From positions 1 through 41,551 of the forward strand of contig DHXP01000001.1 of assembly GCA_002413745.1 (NCBI GenBank): a stretch of 41,551 nucleotides of DNA, in the 5' to 3' direction. The translations under genes and the position numbers were made by a program. This document shows, piece after piece, positions 17,627 through 26,358 of the stretch. How positions within the stretch are numbered: the first letter of the stretch is position 1; every line of letters starts with the position of its first letter. The stretch is from Flavobacterium sp. UBA5153. Its GTDB lineage: Bacteria > Bacteroidota > Bacteroidia > Flavobacteriales > Flavobacteriaceae. The notes under the pieces were generated by a model that saw only the letters and a list, made by a program, of their open reading frames with translations, made no database searches and was not told the origin of the DNA.

Positions 17627-18511
17627 TCAAAGAGGTTCGGCATAGTTTTTATCGATTACCGCATGCAAATTATAGGCTCGGGATTGTTCTTTTCGGGGAA
17701 TGTTCTGAGGAACGTTCACCACGAATTTTGTGGTGTTCAGCATCCAGTTTCGTGCGGAAGCTTTCCAATCTATCATTTTTGTCTTTCCTCCAATGAGCCA
17801 ACCGTTGCTGGAGTAGTAATTGAAAAAACGTTCTGCCTCGAATTCGGAGTATTCCTGGAACTTGAAATAGTCTTTGACTAATTCCAATGTGGGTTTCTCG
17901 TCCCTCAACTCCGCTCTGGATGACACGCTCGAAATGACAGATTTGACTTTTTCTTTTTTTGCGGAACTTTTTTCTTTTTGTTTTTTTTCGGGCTTAGCGA
18001 ATTGGGAAAGCATTTCATTTTGATTTTTTTCTTGATTTTCTAAAAGGAAGGAATCATCTAAAATTTCAAACTCGGGTTCTATATATATGTTTATATTGTT
18101 TTTATTAGTTTTATTATTATATATATAGGGCAGTACATTACCCTGTCCATTACCCTGTCCATTAGCCTGTCCAAAATTTGTACTGTCGGAGGGTTTTATT
18201 TTAGATTTCGATTTTATTTCGCATGAAAAATCGATCATATTGATTTTGGTTCCTAAATAGATATTAAAAGAAGGGAAATACTCAATAAACCCAAGGAAAT
18301 TCAGTTCTCTCATACATTTATGATAGGTGACTTTTGAATTTATTTTGCTGGCACTCATGGTTTCCGATCGTGAAATGTAAATAGGGTTTTGGAAGCGGTT
18401 TAGGTTCCAGTATTGGAAGAGCGCCAAATAGAGCGAAATGTGTGTTGGTTTAAAGTTTTGCTGCTGACTTATCTTGACAAAAAATCCCGTAAGGTGTTTG
18501 ATGTAATTCAT
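17627..18511 (-). CDS. DnaD/replication-initiation-like protein of the integrative element
   Basis: A 294-aa protein. The N-terminus (about 1-95: HISLYLALFQYWN, MSASKINSKVTYHKCMREL) looks like a winged-helix DNA-binding domain of the type found in replication proteins of Bacteroidota elements. The C-terminus (EAERFFNYYSSNGWLIGGK, DWKASARNWM) matches the helicase-interacting tail seen in DnaD/phage O-like proteins. The middle is low complexity: GQANGQGNGQGN, from a 12-base direct repeat at about 18131-18172, and an SSRAELRDE segment encoded by a dispersed repeat (17897-17940). The stop overlaps nothing, and the start overlaps the end of the HTH gene by 4 bases, implying translational coupling. 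It likely initiates element replication with the DnaC-like protein. Confidence 0.7.
   Translation of the reverse strand: MNYIKHLTGFFVKISQQQNFKPTHISLYLALFQYWNLNRFQNPIYISRSETMSASKINSKVTYHKCMRELNFLGFIEYFPSFNIYLGTKINMIDFSCEIKSKSKIKPSDSTNFGQANGQGNGQGNVLPYIYNNKTNKNNINIYIEPEFEILDDSFLLENQEKNQNEMLSQFAKPEKKQKEKSSAKKEKVKSVISSVSSRAELRDEKPTLELVKDYFKFQEYSEFEAERFFNYYSSNGWLIGGKTKMIDWKASARNWMLNTTKFVVNVPQNIPRKEQSRAYNLHAVIDKNYAEPL
17897..17940. repeat. Dispersed repeat translated inside the DnaD-like gene
   Basis: CGTCCCTCAACTCCGCTCTG then GATGACACGCTCGAAATGAC is a diverged copy of the repeat at 43-80. On the minus strand it is read as VISSVSSRAELRDE. It sits in the disordered middle of the protein. Confidence 0.75.
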
Positions 18512-18828
18512 GGCTTTTGGGTGTGTGTTTTGTCCAGTATTTTTTGAATATCCTCACTGCTATAGTAGAAAATGCTTCCTATACGGGTATATTTTATGGA
18601 GTTATTGACGCGAAAATTTTGAAGCGTCGCAGAGGAAATATTCAGCAAATTCCTAACGTCAACAGACCTCAGCCATTTTTTCAATGGTTCGGCTGCAGGT
18701 TTATTCAATTGTATCTCCCTGATGAGCAAATTGCTGAAATTGAGAAGGTCTTTTTTGGTCACCAATTGGTATTGCAGCAGTTCAGGGTTTTGAACTTCCG
18801 GGAATAGTTTTTTTTCATTGAGTTCCAT
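18508..18828 (-). CDS. Helix-turn-helix (excisionase-like) protein
   Basis: 106 aa from the MELNEKKLFP start; an in-frame extension to 18888 encodes a hydrophobic stretch unlikely to belong. The C-terminal half (SVDVRNLLNISSATLQNFRV, then YTRIGSIFYYSSEDIQKIL) is the HTH_17/MerR-like winged-helix domain of Bacteroidota mobile elements, binding DNA as an excisionase or transcription factor. It overlaps the DnaD-like gene start by 4 bases, so the two are translationally coupled. It is the counterpart of the gene at 24013 in the second element. Confidence 0.85.
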   Translation of the reverse strand: MELNEKKLFPEVQNPELLQYQLVTKKDLLNFSNLLIREIQLNKPAAEPLKKWLRSVDVRNLLNISSATLQNFRVNNSIKYTRIGSIFYYSSEDIQKILDKTHTQKP

Positions 18829-19061
18829 AATACAAGATTTGATTGTTATGGAGCAAAGCAAGAAAAAGGAAAAGGATATGTTTGCCAAGTTGTTAGCAAC
18901 TTGCTAAACATTTGTGTATAAAATGACCTAATTAGTAAGAAATAACAGTCATTTGTCAATTGATTTATTTTGGAATTAGAATGATATTCCATAAATTATT
19001 AGACACCATAAGATCCTCTCCAACCTATTTAAGGTTTCGGTTTTACAAAAAAGAACGCGAT

Positions 19062-19904
19062 CTAATGATTTTCCGATACCTCTTTGTAATCGAGTATACC
19101 GTTTCTTAAAATATCTGTATACTGTGTGGGATTTTCTCTGATTTTGATGTTCCTGAATATTCTGGAATAGTCGTGTAGCTCTATCTTTAAGATAAATTCA
19201 AAGGCTCTGACGATTTCCTTGATCGTTACTTTACCATTGTTGATCGATTTAGAACTATGGATCCCATAAATCATTTCGATAGCATTCGTTTTAGTATCAG
19301 TCCACACTAAATTGAAACTGTTTTCATGATTATTCGCCGAATTGGTAAGTGAAGAAGTAAGGGTTTTAATTTTATTTTCAATGTAGGCTTTAAGTTTTTT
19401 ATTTGCCAAAAGAGTGGCTACTTTGTTTCCTTGCGAGGTGGTAAAAACGGGATCATAATCATAGAACGTCATGTCTGGATTGTTCTTGATATCAAACCGA
19501 TTCCTAACAAAATATTGTTTGTCCAAACCGGTATTCCCAATCCTATAATACCTTAAAAATTCTGAATTCAATTCTAAAAATTGTTCTAATTTTTTGAGGT
19601 GTTTTTGGAAGTATCTAATATTTTTTTTGATACTTCCCTCCGGTATTCGGCTTTCTATGTCGTGAATCCCCTGGTAGTAAATTAAATTAGAAGTGAATTT
19701 AGGTTTGATGTGCTTAAAGAACTGGATTTCTTCTTCTTCATCGGTAAAGCTATTGATTGTTAAAAATTGCTTCAACTTTTCTACGAATTCAAAACACATC
19801 CAAAAAGCATTTTCACTAGTTTTTAAGGGGTCAACATATTCAAAGTCAACATTATTATTTTCGATTTCAAATTCACATAAAAGGTTAGAACTAAATGCTA
19901 TCAT
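19062..19904 (-). CDS. rteC: RteC family regulator
   Basis: A 280-aa protein. Diagnostic family features are FFKHIKPKFTSNLIYYQGIH (about 68-87), the repeated helices SIKKNIRYFQKHLKKLEQFL, and the C-terminal LVWTDTKTNAIEMIYGIHSS followed by VTIKEIVRAFEFILKIELHD and YSRIFRNIKIREN. In CTnDOT, RteC activates the excision operon. Its position between integrase and HTH genes suits a regulator of element excision. No RteA/RteB two-component genes are visible. It stands alone, with about 170 bases to each side. Confidence 0.9.
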   Translation of the reverse strand: MIAFSSNLLCEFEIENNNVDFEYVDPLKTSENAFWMCFEFVEKLKQFLTINSFTDEEEEIQFFKHIKPKFTSNLIYYQGIHDIESRIPEGSIKKNIRYFQKHLKKLEQFLELNSEFLRYYRIGNTGLDKQYFVRNRFDIKNNPDMTFYDYDPVFTTSQGNKVATLLANKKLKAYIENKIKTLTSSLTNSANNHENSFNLVWTDTKTNAIEMIYGIHSSKSINNGKVTIKEIVRAFEFILKIELHDYSRIFRNIKIRENPTQYTDILRNGILDYKEVSENH

Positions 19905-20074
19905 AATTTTAGAGTTATCAAAATGAGTATGTTAGATGTAATAAAATATACTGAGCATTAAATCTAAACTAACTATATTGATAAAAAAATCCTGTTAAAG
20001 TATTTGTATTCAATTTATTATATTAAATTGAAGCCGAAATTTAATTTTTTTCTTTGTTTATGGGCATTAACAAT

Positions 20075-21325
20075 TTAAGAGCCGCTTTTTGTCCACTTTT
20101 TTTCTGTTGATAAGTTTTTAAATTTGTTTTTCAGCGCCATCATATCATCGCTTACCTTGGAGTCCAGAATCTTAGCGTAATGCTGGGTAGTCTTTAAATT
20201 GGTGTGTCCAAGCATTTTGCTGACCGTTTCGAGAGGGACACCATTAGAAAGCGTAACAGTCGTGGCAAAAGTATGGCGGGCGATATGGAACGTCAGTTCT
20301 TTGTTGATTCCACACACCGCTGCAATTTCTTTCAAATACGCATTCATTTTTTGATTGGACAAGATCGGCAGCAGAACATTATTAACTCCAGCCTGGGGAT
20401 GATTCTCATAGTGACTGATAATCTCCTGAACGATAGGCAGCAAAGGAATTTTAGAGGCCGTGTCCGTTTTTTGGCGGGTGGTGAAAATCCACTTGTCCCC
20501 GTCAATCCCCATACTGATGTTTGCCTTGGTGAGGTTTTTGACATCGACGTAGGCCAGACCCGTAAAGCAACTGAAGATGAAAATGTCCCGTACCAGAGCG
20601 AGGCGATTAATGCCGAAATCCTTGTTGATCATAGTGTGAATTTCGTCCTCGGATAAATACTCGCGGATGACTTCGTTTACTTTTGATTTGTATCTAGCAA
20701 ATGGGTTTTTAGTCAGCCACTCGTTGTCGATACACTGGTTAATAATCTTATGGAAATTTTTGACGTATTTCACCGCTGAGTTGTTATTGCACTTGCGGAC
20801 AGTGCGCAGGTAGAATTCAAATTCGGTTATAAAGGCATAATCAATTTTCTCAATATTAATGTCGGATATTTTGAATTTCCACAGTATGAAATTTTTGACG
20901 TGCCTTAGGGATGTTTCATAACGTTCCAGAGTTCCGGCAGCATATTCAGTGCCTATTAATTCTTTTATTTTGCGATTGTGTTCTTCAAAAATGGGAACGA
21001 GCATAAATTTACGATCCGAGACACCGAGCAGCTCTTTTTTTAGCGTCTCAGAATTCAGTAAAATGCCTTTTTGGAACAGGTTTTTCTGCGCATCATTAAT
21101 TTTGGATTTAAGGTGTTCCAGGTGACTGTTTGTTGATCTGGCTTCCTCAGAAGTACCCTTGGCTTTGGCACCCTCCTGTGACCATCTTTCAGGAAGGATT
21201 GATTTGTTGGCGCTAAACTCAAAACGTTTGGAGAGGATGGTTACTCTGGCGTAAATAGGGCAGGTGCCGTCGTTACAGGGTTTGGTTTTTTTGATGTAAA
21301 AGAGGACAAAGATTGGAGTGTTCAT
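20075..21325 (-). CDS. Tyrosine recombinase (integrase) of element A
   Basis: Site-specific recombinase, 416 aa. The N-terminal arm-binding domain covers about 1-100, a SAM-like core-binding domain about 100-210, and the catalytic domain about 220-400. Visible catalytic residues are Lys in RQKTDTASKIP, HxxR in HIARHTFAT, the second His in LGHTNLKTT and Tyr in HYAKI. The first Arg is not conserved (CFTGLAYVDVKNLT), as known for IntDOT-type Bacteroidota enzymes. It reads away from the attachment region at 21326-21794, divergent from the second integrase. It most likely moves the minus-strand element to its left. Confidence 0.93.
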   Translation of the reverse strand: MNTPIFVLFYIKKTKPCNDGTCPIYARVTILSKRFEFSANKSILPERWSQEGAKAKGTSEEARSTNSHLEHLKSKINDAQKNLFQKGILLNSETLKKELLGVSDRKFMLVPIFEEHNRKIKELIGTEYAAGTLERYETSLRHVKNFILWKFKISDINIEKIDYAFITEFEFYLRTVRKCNNNSAVKYVKNFHKIINQCIDNEWLTKNPFARYKSKVNEVIREYLSEDEIHTMINKDFGINRLALVRDIFIFSCFTGLAYVDVKNLTKANISMGIDGDKWIFTTRQKTDTASKIPLLPIVQEIISHYENHPQAGVNNVLLPILSNQKMNAYLKEIAAVCGINKELTFHIARHTFATTVTLSNGVPLETVSKMLGHTNLKTTQHYAKILDSKVSDDMMALKNKFKNLSTEKKWTKSGS

Positions 21326-21433
21326 GTTTGGTAGCCTTTTAGTTATTATTAAATTTAAACAAATGAATAACTGTACACAAGATGTCCACTTTTTGTACTG
21401 GTGGAAAAATCGTCAAATGGACAGGTTGAGGAG

Positions 21434-21487
21434 TCGTGGAGGTGTCACTAGATTTTCGAAAACCAAGTGACACCTTTTGAGACACCT
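21434..21487. repeat. Presumed integrase A arm sites
   Basis: AGGTGTCACT (21440-21449) and AGTGACACCT (21466-21475) form a perfect inverted repeat around the palindrome TTTTCGAAAA, followed by a further GACACCT (21481-21487). Similar direct copies occur at 35151-35172. Repeats of this sort near an integrase gene and an attachment core are typical arm-binding sites. The assignment is inferred. Confidence 0.6.
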
Positions 21488-21533
21488 TTCAAATGAGATT
21501 TAATGAATAATATGGTATACCACAAAAGCAAAA

Positions 21534-21566
21534 AACCCCACTAAATCCTTGAATTTAGTGAGGTTT
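21534..21566. terminator. Hairpin next to the attachment core
   Basis: AACCCCACTAAAT / ATTTAGTGAGGTT with a 6-base loop and one mismatch, preceded by AAAAA (a U-run when read on the minus strand). A like hairpin lies beside the other core (35038-35074). Each could terminate a tRNA transcript restored by integration. A further inverted repeat, AAAAACCCTGTTAA / TTAACAAGGGTTTTT, is at 21632-21687. Confidence 0.65.
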
Positions 21567-21587
21567 GCGATTTAATGTATCTCTACC

Positions 21588-21602
21588 AGCGGAGAAAGAG
21601 GG
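21588..21602. other. Attachment core, left end of element B
   Basis: AGCGGAGAAAGAGGG is identical to 35080-35094. Its reverse complement CCCTCTTTCTCCGCT resembles the 3' end of a tRNA gene (T-stem plus acceptor), a standard integration target. No tRNA adjoins it, as expected for an element end distal to the tRNA. It defines a direct-repeat-bounded segment of about 13.5 kb. Confidence 0.8.
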
Positions 21603-21738
21603 ATTGCAATTTATCAAATCTTCAAAAATGTAAAAACCCTGTTAATACATATAGTGTCAATAAATTCAATGCTTAACAAGGGTTTTTAAATAATTGTCTT
21701 TGGATAATTTTGGATAAATTAGGATATATTTTGATAAA

Positions 21739-21759
21739 TGTGGACTAAATGTGGACTAG
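21739..21759. repeat. Presumed integrase B arm sites
   Basis: Direct repeat TGTGGACTA-AA-TGTGGACTA, nearly identical to TGTGGGCTA-AA-TGTGGGCTA at 35004-35023 at the other end, in the same orientation. The upstream TTTGGATAA repeats (about 21703-21720) may add to it. The copy overlaps the longest possible integrase open frame, which supports the later start at 21795. Confidence 0.65.
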
Positions 21760-21794
21760 ATTTTGTATTTTTACGGTATATAAAAAGGGAAAAT

Positions 21795-23027
21795 ATGGCT
21801 TCTATTTATCTACTTCTTCAAAGCAAAAAAAATCCTGCAGTAATCTATGTTCGCTTACGTGATGGAAGAACTTTAGACATCAAAGCTAAAACAAATTATC
21901 ATATCGATCCCGCAAATTGGGATGAAGCAGAACAGCGACCAACAAAGAAAGCTATGAAGTTAATCGACTTTGCAAACCTGGACACAGATTTAGCTACCTT
22001 AAAAACCGACCTTTTGAAAGAGTATAACAAAAGTAAAGGTATTAAAGTTGTTGATGCATTATGGCTTAAAGATTTTGTAAACCCACCACAAGTAGGAGAG
22101 AAGTACCCCGACAAATTAGTGGACTACATAGATACGTTTATAGAGTTCAAAAGGGTTGATGTTAAAAGTACTACCATTGTTAAATGCAACGTCATTAAGC
22201 ACCTCTTGCAGCGTTACCAGAAGCATATAAAGTCTATTTTATACATACGTGATATTGATGCAAAATTCAAAATGGATTTCGAGAAATATAGCCTTAGTGT
22301 TGGTTATGCTCCGAACACCACAGCAAGAAACATTCGTTTTATAAAAACCTTTTGCAAGCACGCAAAAACCAACGGTGTAGAAACCCACCATCAACTAGAC
22401 AGTATCAAAGCTAAGTACTTTAAAGTTGAAAGCATCTATTTAAACCCACAGGAAATTGAAAGTATAGAGAAAGTCAAAGCGAAAGATTTAACCGAAGGAT
22501 TAGAAAACGCTCGCGATTGGTTATTGATAAGCTGCTATTGTGGTCAGCGGGTTTCTGATTTTTTACGCTTTGAAAAGTCAATGATTAGATACGAGAAAAA
22601 CAAAGCCGGACAACTAAAACCTTTAATCGAGTTTACACAGGTTAAAACTGATAAAATAATGACTATTCCCTTGCACTCAAAAATTATGGAAATACTCAAA
22701 AAATATGATGGTGATTTCCCTCGAAAGATTTCAGATCAAAAGTATAATGAACACATAAAAAAAGTTTGCAAAGCAGCCGAAATAAAGCAGCCTACACACG
22801 GTGTGAAATTCGACAAAGACACAAAGAAGAAAGTAGAAAAAAACTATGAGAAATGGGAATTAGTGTCGAGCCATATTGGACGTAGGAGCTTTGCCAGCAA
22901 CAATTATGGCATTATCCCAACCTCGTTTTTGATGTATATCACTGGTCACACAACCGAAGGAATGTTTTTAACATACATTGGAAAGAGCAACAAAGATATT
23001 GCAATGGAGTTGACAAGCTACTTTTAA
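21795..23027 (+). CDS. Tyrosine recombinase (integrase) of element B
   Basis: Site-specific recombinase, 410 aa from the start MASIYLLLQSKKNPAVIYVR. An open frame runs to 21738 but passes through the arm repeats. The catalytic residues are Arg in SCYCGQRVSDFLRF, Lys in TQVKTDKIMTIP, HxxR in SHIGRRSFAS, His in ITGHTTEGM and Tyr in FLTYIG. Its catalytic Arg I is present, unlike integrase A, so the two enzymes belong to different subgroups. It adjoins the left core and presumably integrates and excises 21588-35094. Confidence 0.93.
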   Translation: MASIYLLLQSKKNPAVIYVRLRDGRTLDIKAKTNYHIDPANWDEAEQRPTKKAMKLIDFANLDTDLATLKTDLLKEYNKSKGIKVVDALWLKDFVNPPQVGEKYPDKLVDYIDTFIEFKRVDVKSTTIVKCNVIKHLLQRYQKHIKSILYIRDIDAKFKMDFEKYSLSVGYAPNTTARNIRFIKTFCKHAKTNGVETHHQLDSIKAKYFKVESIYLNPQEIESIEKVKAKDLTEGLENARDWLLISCYCGQRVSDFLRFEKSMIRYEKNKAGQLKPLIEFTQVKTDKIMTIPLHSKIMEILKKYDGDFPRKISDQKYNEHIKKVCKAAEIKQPTHGVKFDKDTKKKVEKNYEKWELVSSHIGRRSFASNNYGIIPTSFLMYITGHTTEGMFLTYIGKSNKDIAMELTSYF

Positions 23028-23072
23028 TTAATTTGTAAACCAACTATTACTAACTATACTATACCTTCATCA

Positions 23073-23927
23073 ATGATTCCAGAAGAAAACGTTTCTACAC
23101 AAAATAGACCAATTGCAAATTTTGAATACCTCTTTCAATATGATGGTTTTAATGATATACGTCAGAGGTTTATGAATACCGATGAGGAGGGTGATTCCTA
23201 TGATCCTGATACTGATACTAAAACTTCGAGATATCTTAATGGCAGTACCTTAGAGTTTTATTATGCTAAAAAAACGTTTAAAGAGCATTATAGCAGTATG
23301 TTGAATAAGCAGTATGGATTAAGTTGTAAAAACATTGATAATCATTACTATGAGCTTAAAGACGACGTTGTAATTATGAATTTCTTTAAAAGTACCCTTT
23401 TACTACTAGATCATCTGCTAACTGATGTAGAAAATAGTAAAGATTTAAATGTTTACCCTGAGAATATAGCGGTTCTGAATAAATTAATTAAATTCATTTG
23501 CATTAAATATGAACCTTACATACCAAATGGATTATCTGAAAAAAAACTAGGTACAGATCTAAATGCCGACAAAGATGATGATCAAAACGACATTCTAAAA
23601 TCGACTATTGAAGATTATCTTGAAGAGTTCAAAGATGAGATTAATAGTGATGGCTATGAAAGACTTGTTGGTGCTTTATCTGAATATTTTGCAAAGGGTG
23701 CATTCCCTGTATTAAATAGCAAAATTAATTTTAAAAAGATAAATAAAAAAAGGGTAGGTTGGGCTTTAAAAGAGCTTTATAAATCTGAAAAAATCGAAGA
23801 TTTAGACATTGAATATTTTCGTTTTGCTAAAGAGAGCATTAATCTATTCGCTAATGAAGTTATAGTAACAGAAGGGTTTAATAAATCAAACTTTTATAAA
23901 TCATTCACTACAAACCCAGCAAAATAA
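23073..23927 (+). CDS. Hypothetical protein of element B (possible RteC-like position)
   Basis: A 284-aa acidic protein, not recognised. It lies 45 bases after the integrase and before an excisionase-like gene, the place where RteC sits in element A. The C-terminal helices (NFKKINKKRVGWALKELYKS, KSINLFANEV) loosely recall the C-terminal part of small element-regulator proteins, but no family motif is certain. It contains an Asp-rich stretch (LNADKDDDQNDIL). A regulatory role is inferred from position only. Confidence 0.75.
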   Translation: MIPEENVSTQNRPIANFEYLFQYDGFNDIRQRFMNTDEEGDSYDPDTDTKTSRYLNGSTLEFYYAKKTFKEHYSSMLNKQYGLSCKNIDNHYYELKDDVVIMNFFKSTLLLLDHLLTDVENSKDLNVYPENIAVLNKLIKFICIKYEPYIPNGLSEKKLGTDLNADKDDDQNDILKSTIEDYLEEFKDEINSDGYERLVGALSEYFAKGAFPVLNSKINFKKINKKRVGWALKELYKSEKIEDLDIEYFRFAKESINLFANEVIVTEGFNKSNFYKSFTTNPAK

Positions 23928-23931
23928 TACA

Positions 23932-23977
23932 TACACCTAATACACTTTTGTTACACTTCTGACCACCAGATACACTT
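23932..23977. repeat. Iteron-like TACACYT repeats
   Basis: TACACCT (23932), TACACTT (23941), TACACTT (23952) and TACACTT (23971) in the same orientation, just upstream of the excisionase-like and primase genes. Related TTTTACACTT sequences recur at 24622 and in the inverted repeat at 25942-26028. They may be protein-binding sites for replication or autoregulation. Confidence 0.5.
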
Positions 23978-24012
23978 TGGATGTTTGCAGCTCAAACTTT
24001 AAATATTGAGTT

Positions 24013-24300
24013 ATGCAAAAAAATGCTATTCTTCTACAAGATCTATCACTGGAACAACTTCAACAACTGATAGGCACATCCGTTAAAGCCGGAATTCAGG
24101 AATTTCAAAATGAACTTCAAACAAAAGACAAGTCCGAGGAATTACTTTCCCGCGATGAAACCTGTAAATTTCTCAAAATCGACAGCAGTACGCTATGGGC
24201 TTGGACCAATAATGGTAAAGTCAAAGCGTATGGAATAGGCGCAAGAAGATACTACAAAAGAAGTGAGTTGATGGACTGTCTAACATTACTAAAAAAATAA
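24013..24300 (+). CDS. Excisionase-like helix-turn-helix protein
   Basis: 95 aa, with an N-terminal helix (ILLQDLSLEQLQQLIG) and a C-terminal HTH_17 domain: LSRDETCKFLKIDSSTLWAW, NNGKVKAYGIGARRYYKRSE. A small DNA-binding protein of the excisionase/MerR-like class, probably regulating excision or replication. It lies 3 bases upstream of the primase gene, so co-transcribed; TACACYT repeats lie just upstream. Confidence 0.85.
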   Translation: MQKNAILLQDLSLEQLQQLIGTSVKAGIQEFQNELQTKDKSEELLSRDETCKFLKIDSSTLWAWTNNGKVKAYGIGARRYYKRSELMDCLTLLKK

Positions 24301-24303
24301 GCG

Positions 24304-25914
24304 ATGGATAGCACTAACATACTAACCACCGCCCAATCTGCTGACGCTGACAAAGATACAAATAATTTAGAAAACACATTTATTACTAAAAACAAAATTG
24401 AAGTACCCCTCCCAAAAACTGCAGATGAGATATTTCAAGAGCTAATAAAAGGTGTGGAAAAAATAGATTTTGAAAGTTTAGCCTATAATGGATCTTGTGA
24501 AAATAATATTGAAGAATCAACCCCAAACGATGAAGTTATTTCTTTGAAAAAAGAAGAAAAGGGAATAAGTGAAAAAAGTGAAAAAGGTGTAAAGAAAGAG
24601 CAGCAAAAGAAATTGAGCAGTTTTACACTTACAAAGAACCACTATATTATTATTTGTGTTGAAGAACTTATTAAAGTAGCCAAATTAAATAATTGGGGTT
24701 TATGTAAAAAAAACGGCAATATCTACCTCTATAATGGTGCCTATTGGACTGAAATTGAAAGAGAGCGTTTCCAGTTTTTCTTGGGAGAAGTCGCTTTAAA
24801 AATGGGTGTGGAAAAATTCAAAGGAAAGATCCACACATTCAAATCCGATTTGTATAAGCAGTTTATGGCAGACTCATTTATGGCTGTATCCCCAAACAAT
24901 AAAGATGACGTGTTAATCAACTTACTAAATGGTACTTTTGAAATTATGCCTGCCAAAAGAGGGTTAAGGGATTTTGATCAAACTGACTTCTTAAAGCACC
25001 AATTGTCGTTTGAGTATAATATAGTAGCACCTGCTCCACTATTTCAAAAGTACTTAGACGAGGTTCTGCCGGATAAAGACAAACAAAAAGTACTTGCAGA
25101 ATATATGGGTTATATATTTATTAAGCCAAGTCTTTTGAAACTTGAAAAAGTGCTTTTACTTTTTGGCACAGGCGCTAATGGGAAAAGTGTATTCTTTGAG
25201 ATTATTAGTGCTCTTCTAGGGAATGAAAATATGAGCAACTATTCATTACAAAGCTTGACTAATGAAAATGGATATTTCAGGGCAAAATTAAGTGGAAAGC
25301 TTCTGAATTATGTATCTGAGTTAAATTCTAATTTCGAGACATCAATCTTCAAACAACTGGCGTCTGGAGAACCAATTGAAACACGTTTGCCGTACAAAGA
25401 ACCTTTCATATTAACTGATTATGCAAAGTTAATGTTCAATTGTAATGAATTGCCCAAAGAGGCGGAACATACAAATGCCTTTTTTAGAAGGTTTTTAATC
25501 ATCAAATTCGATGTAACTATTCCCGAAAGTGATCAGGACAAGGAGCTTTCAAAAAAAATTATTGTAGCTGAATTGTCTGGGGTTTTCAATTGGGTTTTGG
25601 CAGGGCTTGACAGGCTATTGAAACAAAAGAATTTTAGTAAGTGTGCTGCAATCGACAATGCTCGAAGCGAATATGAAAAACAAAGCGACAGTGTACAGCT
25701 TTTTGTTATTGAAAATGGTTTTGAAGTTTCAACAAGCAAGTATATTTTGATTTCTGAGCTACATAAAATATATAAAACATTTTGCCTTGAAGATGGTTAT
25801 AAACCCTTAGGGAAGTCTAAATTTATTGAACGTCTAAATTATCTAAACTTATTTGTTAAACGCTTAAACGCAGGCAATGTAGTTTATCTGTCAGGTGATG
25901 TTCCAAAAACTTAA
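24304..25914 (+). CDS. Phage/plasmid primase-helicase, P4/D5-like (SF3)
   Basis: Element replication protein of 536 aa. The first 110 residues are charged and low complexity. A D5_N-like domain follows, then an SF3 helicase core with Walker A LLFGTGANGKSVFFEI (near 285) and the motif LMFNCNELPKEAEHTNAFFR with RRFLIIKF (near 378-400). The C-terminus is a winged-helix-like D5/primase tail. No canonical Toprim primase motif was seen, so helicase activity is the safe claim. Together with the repeats on both sides it would allow the excised element to replicate, as for P4-like islands. Confidence 0.9.
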   Translation: MDSTNILTTAQSADADKDTNNLENTFITKNKIEVPLPKTADEIFQELIKGVEKIDFESLAYNGSCENNIEESTPNDEVISLKKEEKGISEKSEKGVKKEQQKKLSSFTLTKNHYIIICVEELIKVAKLNNWGLCKKNGNIYLYNGAYWTEIERERFQFFLGEVALKMGVEKFKGKIHTFKSDLYKQFMADSFMAVSPNNKDDVLINLLNGTFEIMPAKRGLRDFDQTDFLKHQLSFEYNIVAPAPLFQKYLDEVLPDKDKQKVLAEYMGYIFIKPSLLKLEKVLLLFGTGANGKSVFFEIISALLGNENMSNYSLQSLTNENGYFRAKLSGKLLNYVSELNSNFETSIFKQLASGEPIETRLPYKEPFILTDYAKLMFNCNELPKEAEHTNAFFRRFLIIKFDVTIPESDQDKELSKKIIVAELSGVFNWVLAGLDRLLKQKNFSKCAAIDNARSEYEKQSDSVQLFVIENGFEVSTSKYILISELHKIYKTFCLEDGYKPLGKSKFIERLNYLNLFVKRLNAGNVVYLSGDVPKT

Positions 25915-26358
25915 AGACAATTTTTAAAGGTTTGGTTTTAGCTACACATTTTACACTTTTTGCACGATTTTATAAAAATCTGTAAGATGTTAATTTTGTC
26001 GAAGGTGTAAATAGTGTAAAATGTGTAGTTTTAAAATGAACATTTTTTCTTTATCAATTAATATAGGTTTTGTAATATTCCGACCAACCACCCCCCATTC
26101 CTTCTCAAGATAAAGTACGTCACTAAAACGTACTCCATTCTTGAGAAGGATTTTTTTTAAATAATTTACCCGTTTTACGGTTTCCCGTAAACCAATCACA
26201 ATCCAAAACCATATCTTCGGAAAAAAGTTCATAACTATAAATTGGGCATACTCAATTGTAGTTATTTTTCTATAAATTAGCGGAAGAAATTGAATAAGAA
26301 GATTTCTGAGTTAATATATCAACACAACATTTACCCTATAAAACACAAATAAAAATTA
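25915..26358. other. Intergenic region with two inverted repeats (candidate origin)
   Basis: Between the primase and the fused hsdM-S gene. A perfect 15-base inverted repeat CTACACATTTTACAC / GTGTAAAATGTGTAG spans 25942-26028. A nested hairpin spans 26099-26150, with outer arms TCCTTCTCAAGA / TCTTGAGAAGGA and inner arms AGTACGT / ACGTACT, next to a C-run (CCACCCCCC). An open frame on the minus strand (25990-26232) overlaps these and is not convincing. A replication or transfer origin is a reasonable guess, because no relaxase is present and a helicase gene adjoins. The hsdM-S promoter must also lie here. Confidence 0.55.

Noticed and set aside
21738-21794. Longer integrase B start
   Set aside because: The extra codons are the arm-site repeat TGTGGACTA; the later ATG begins a typical integrase N-terminus.
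25990-26232. 80-codon open frame on the minus strand between primase and hsdM-S
   Set aside because: It runs through two inverted repeats, has no recognisable family and an uneven, Ile/Lys/Trp-rich composition; the palindromes explain the sequence better.
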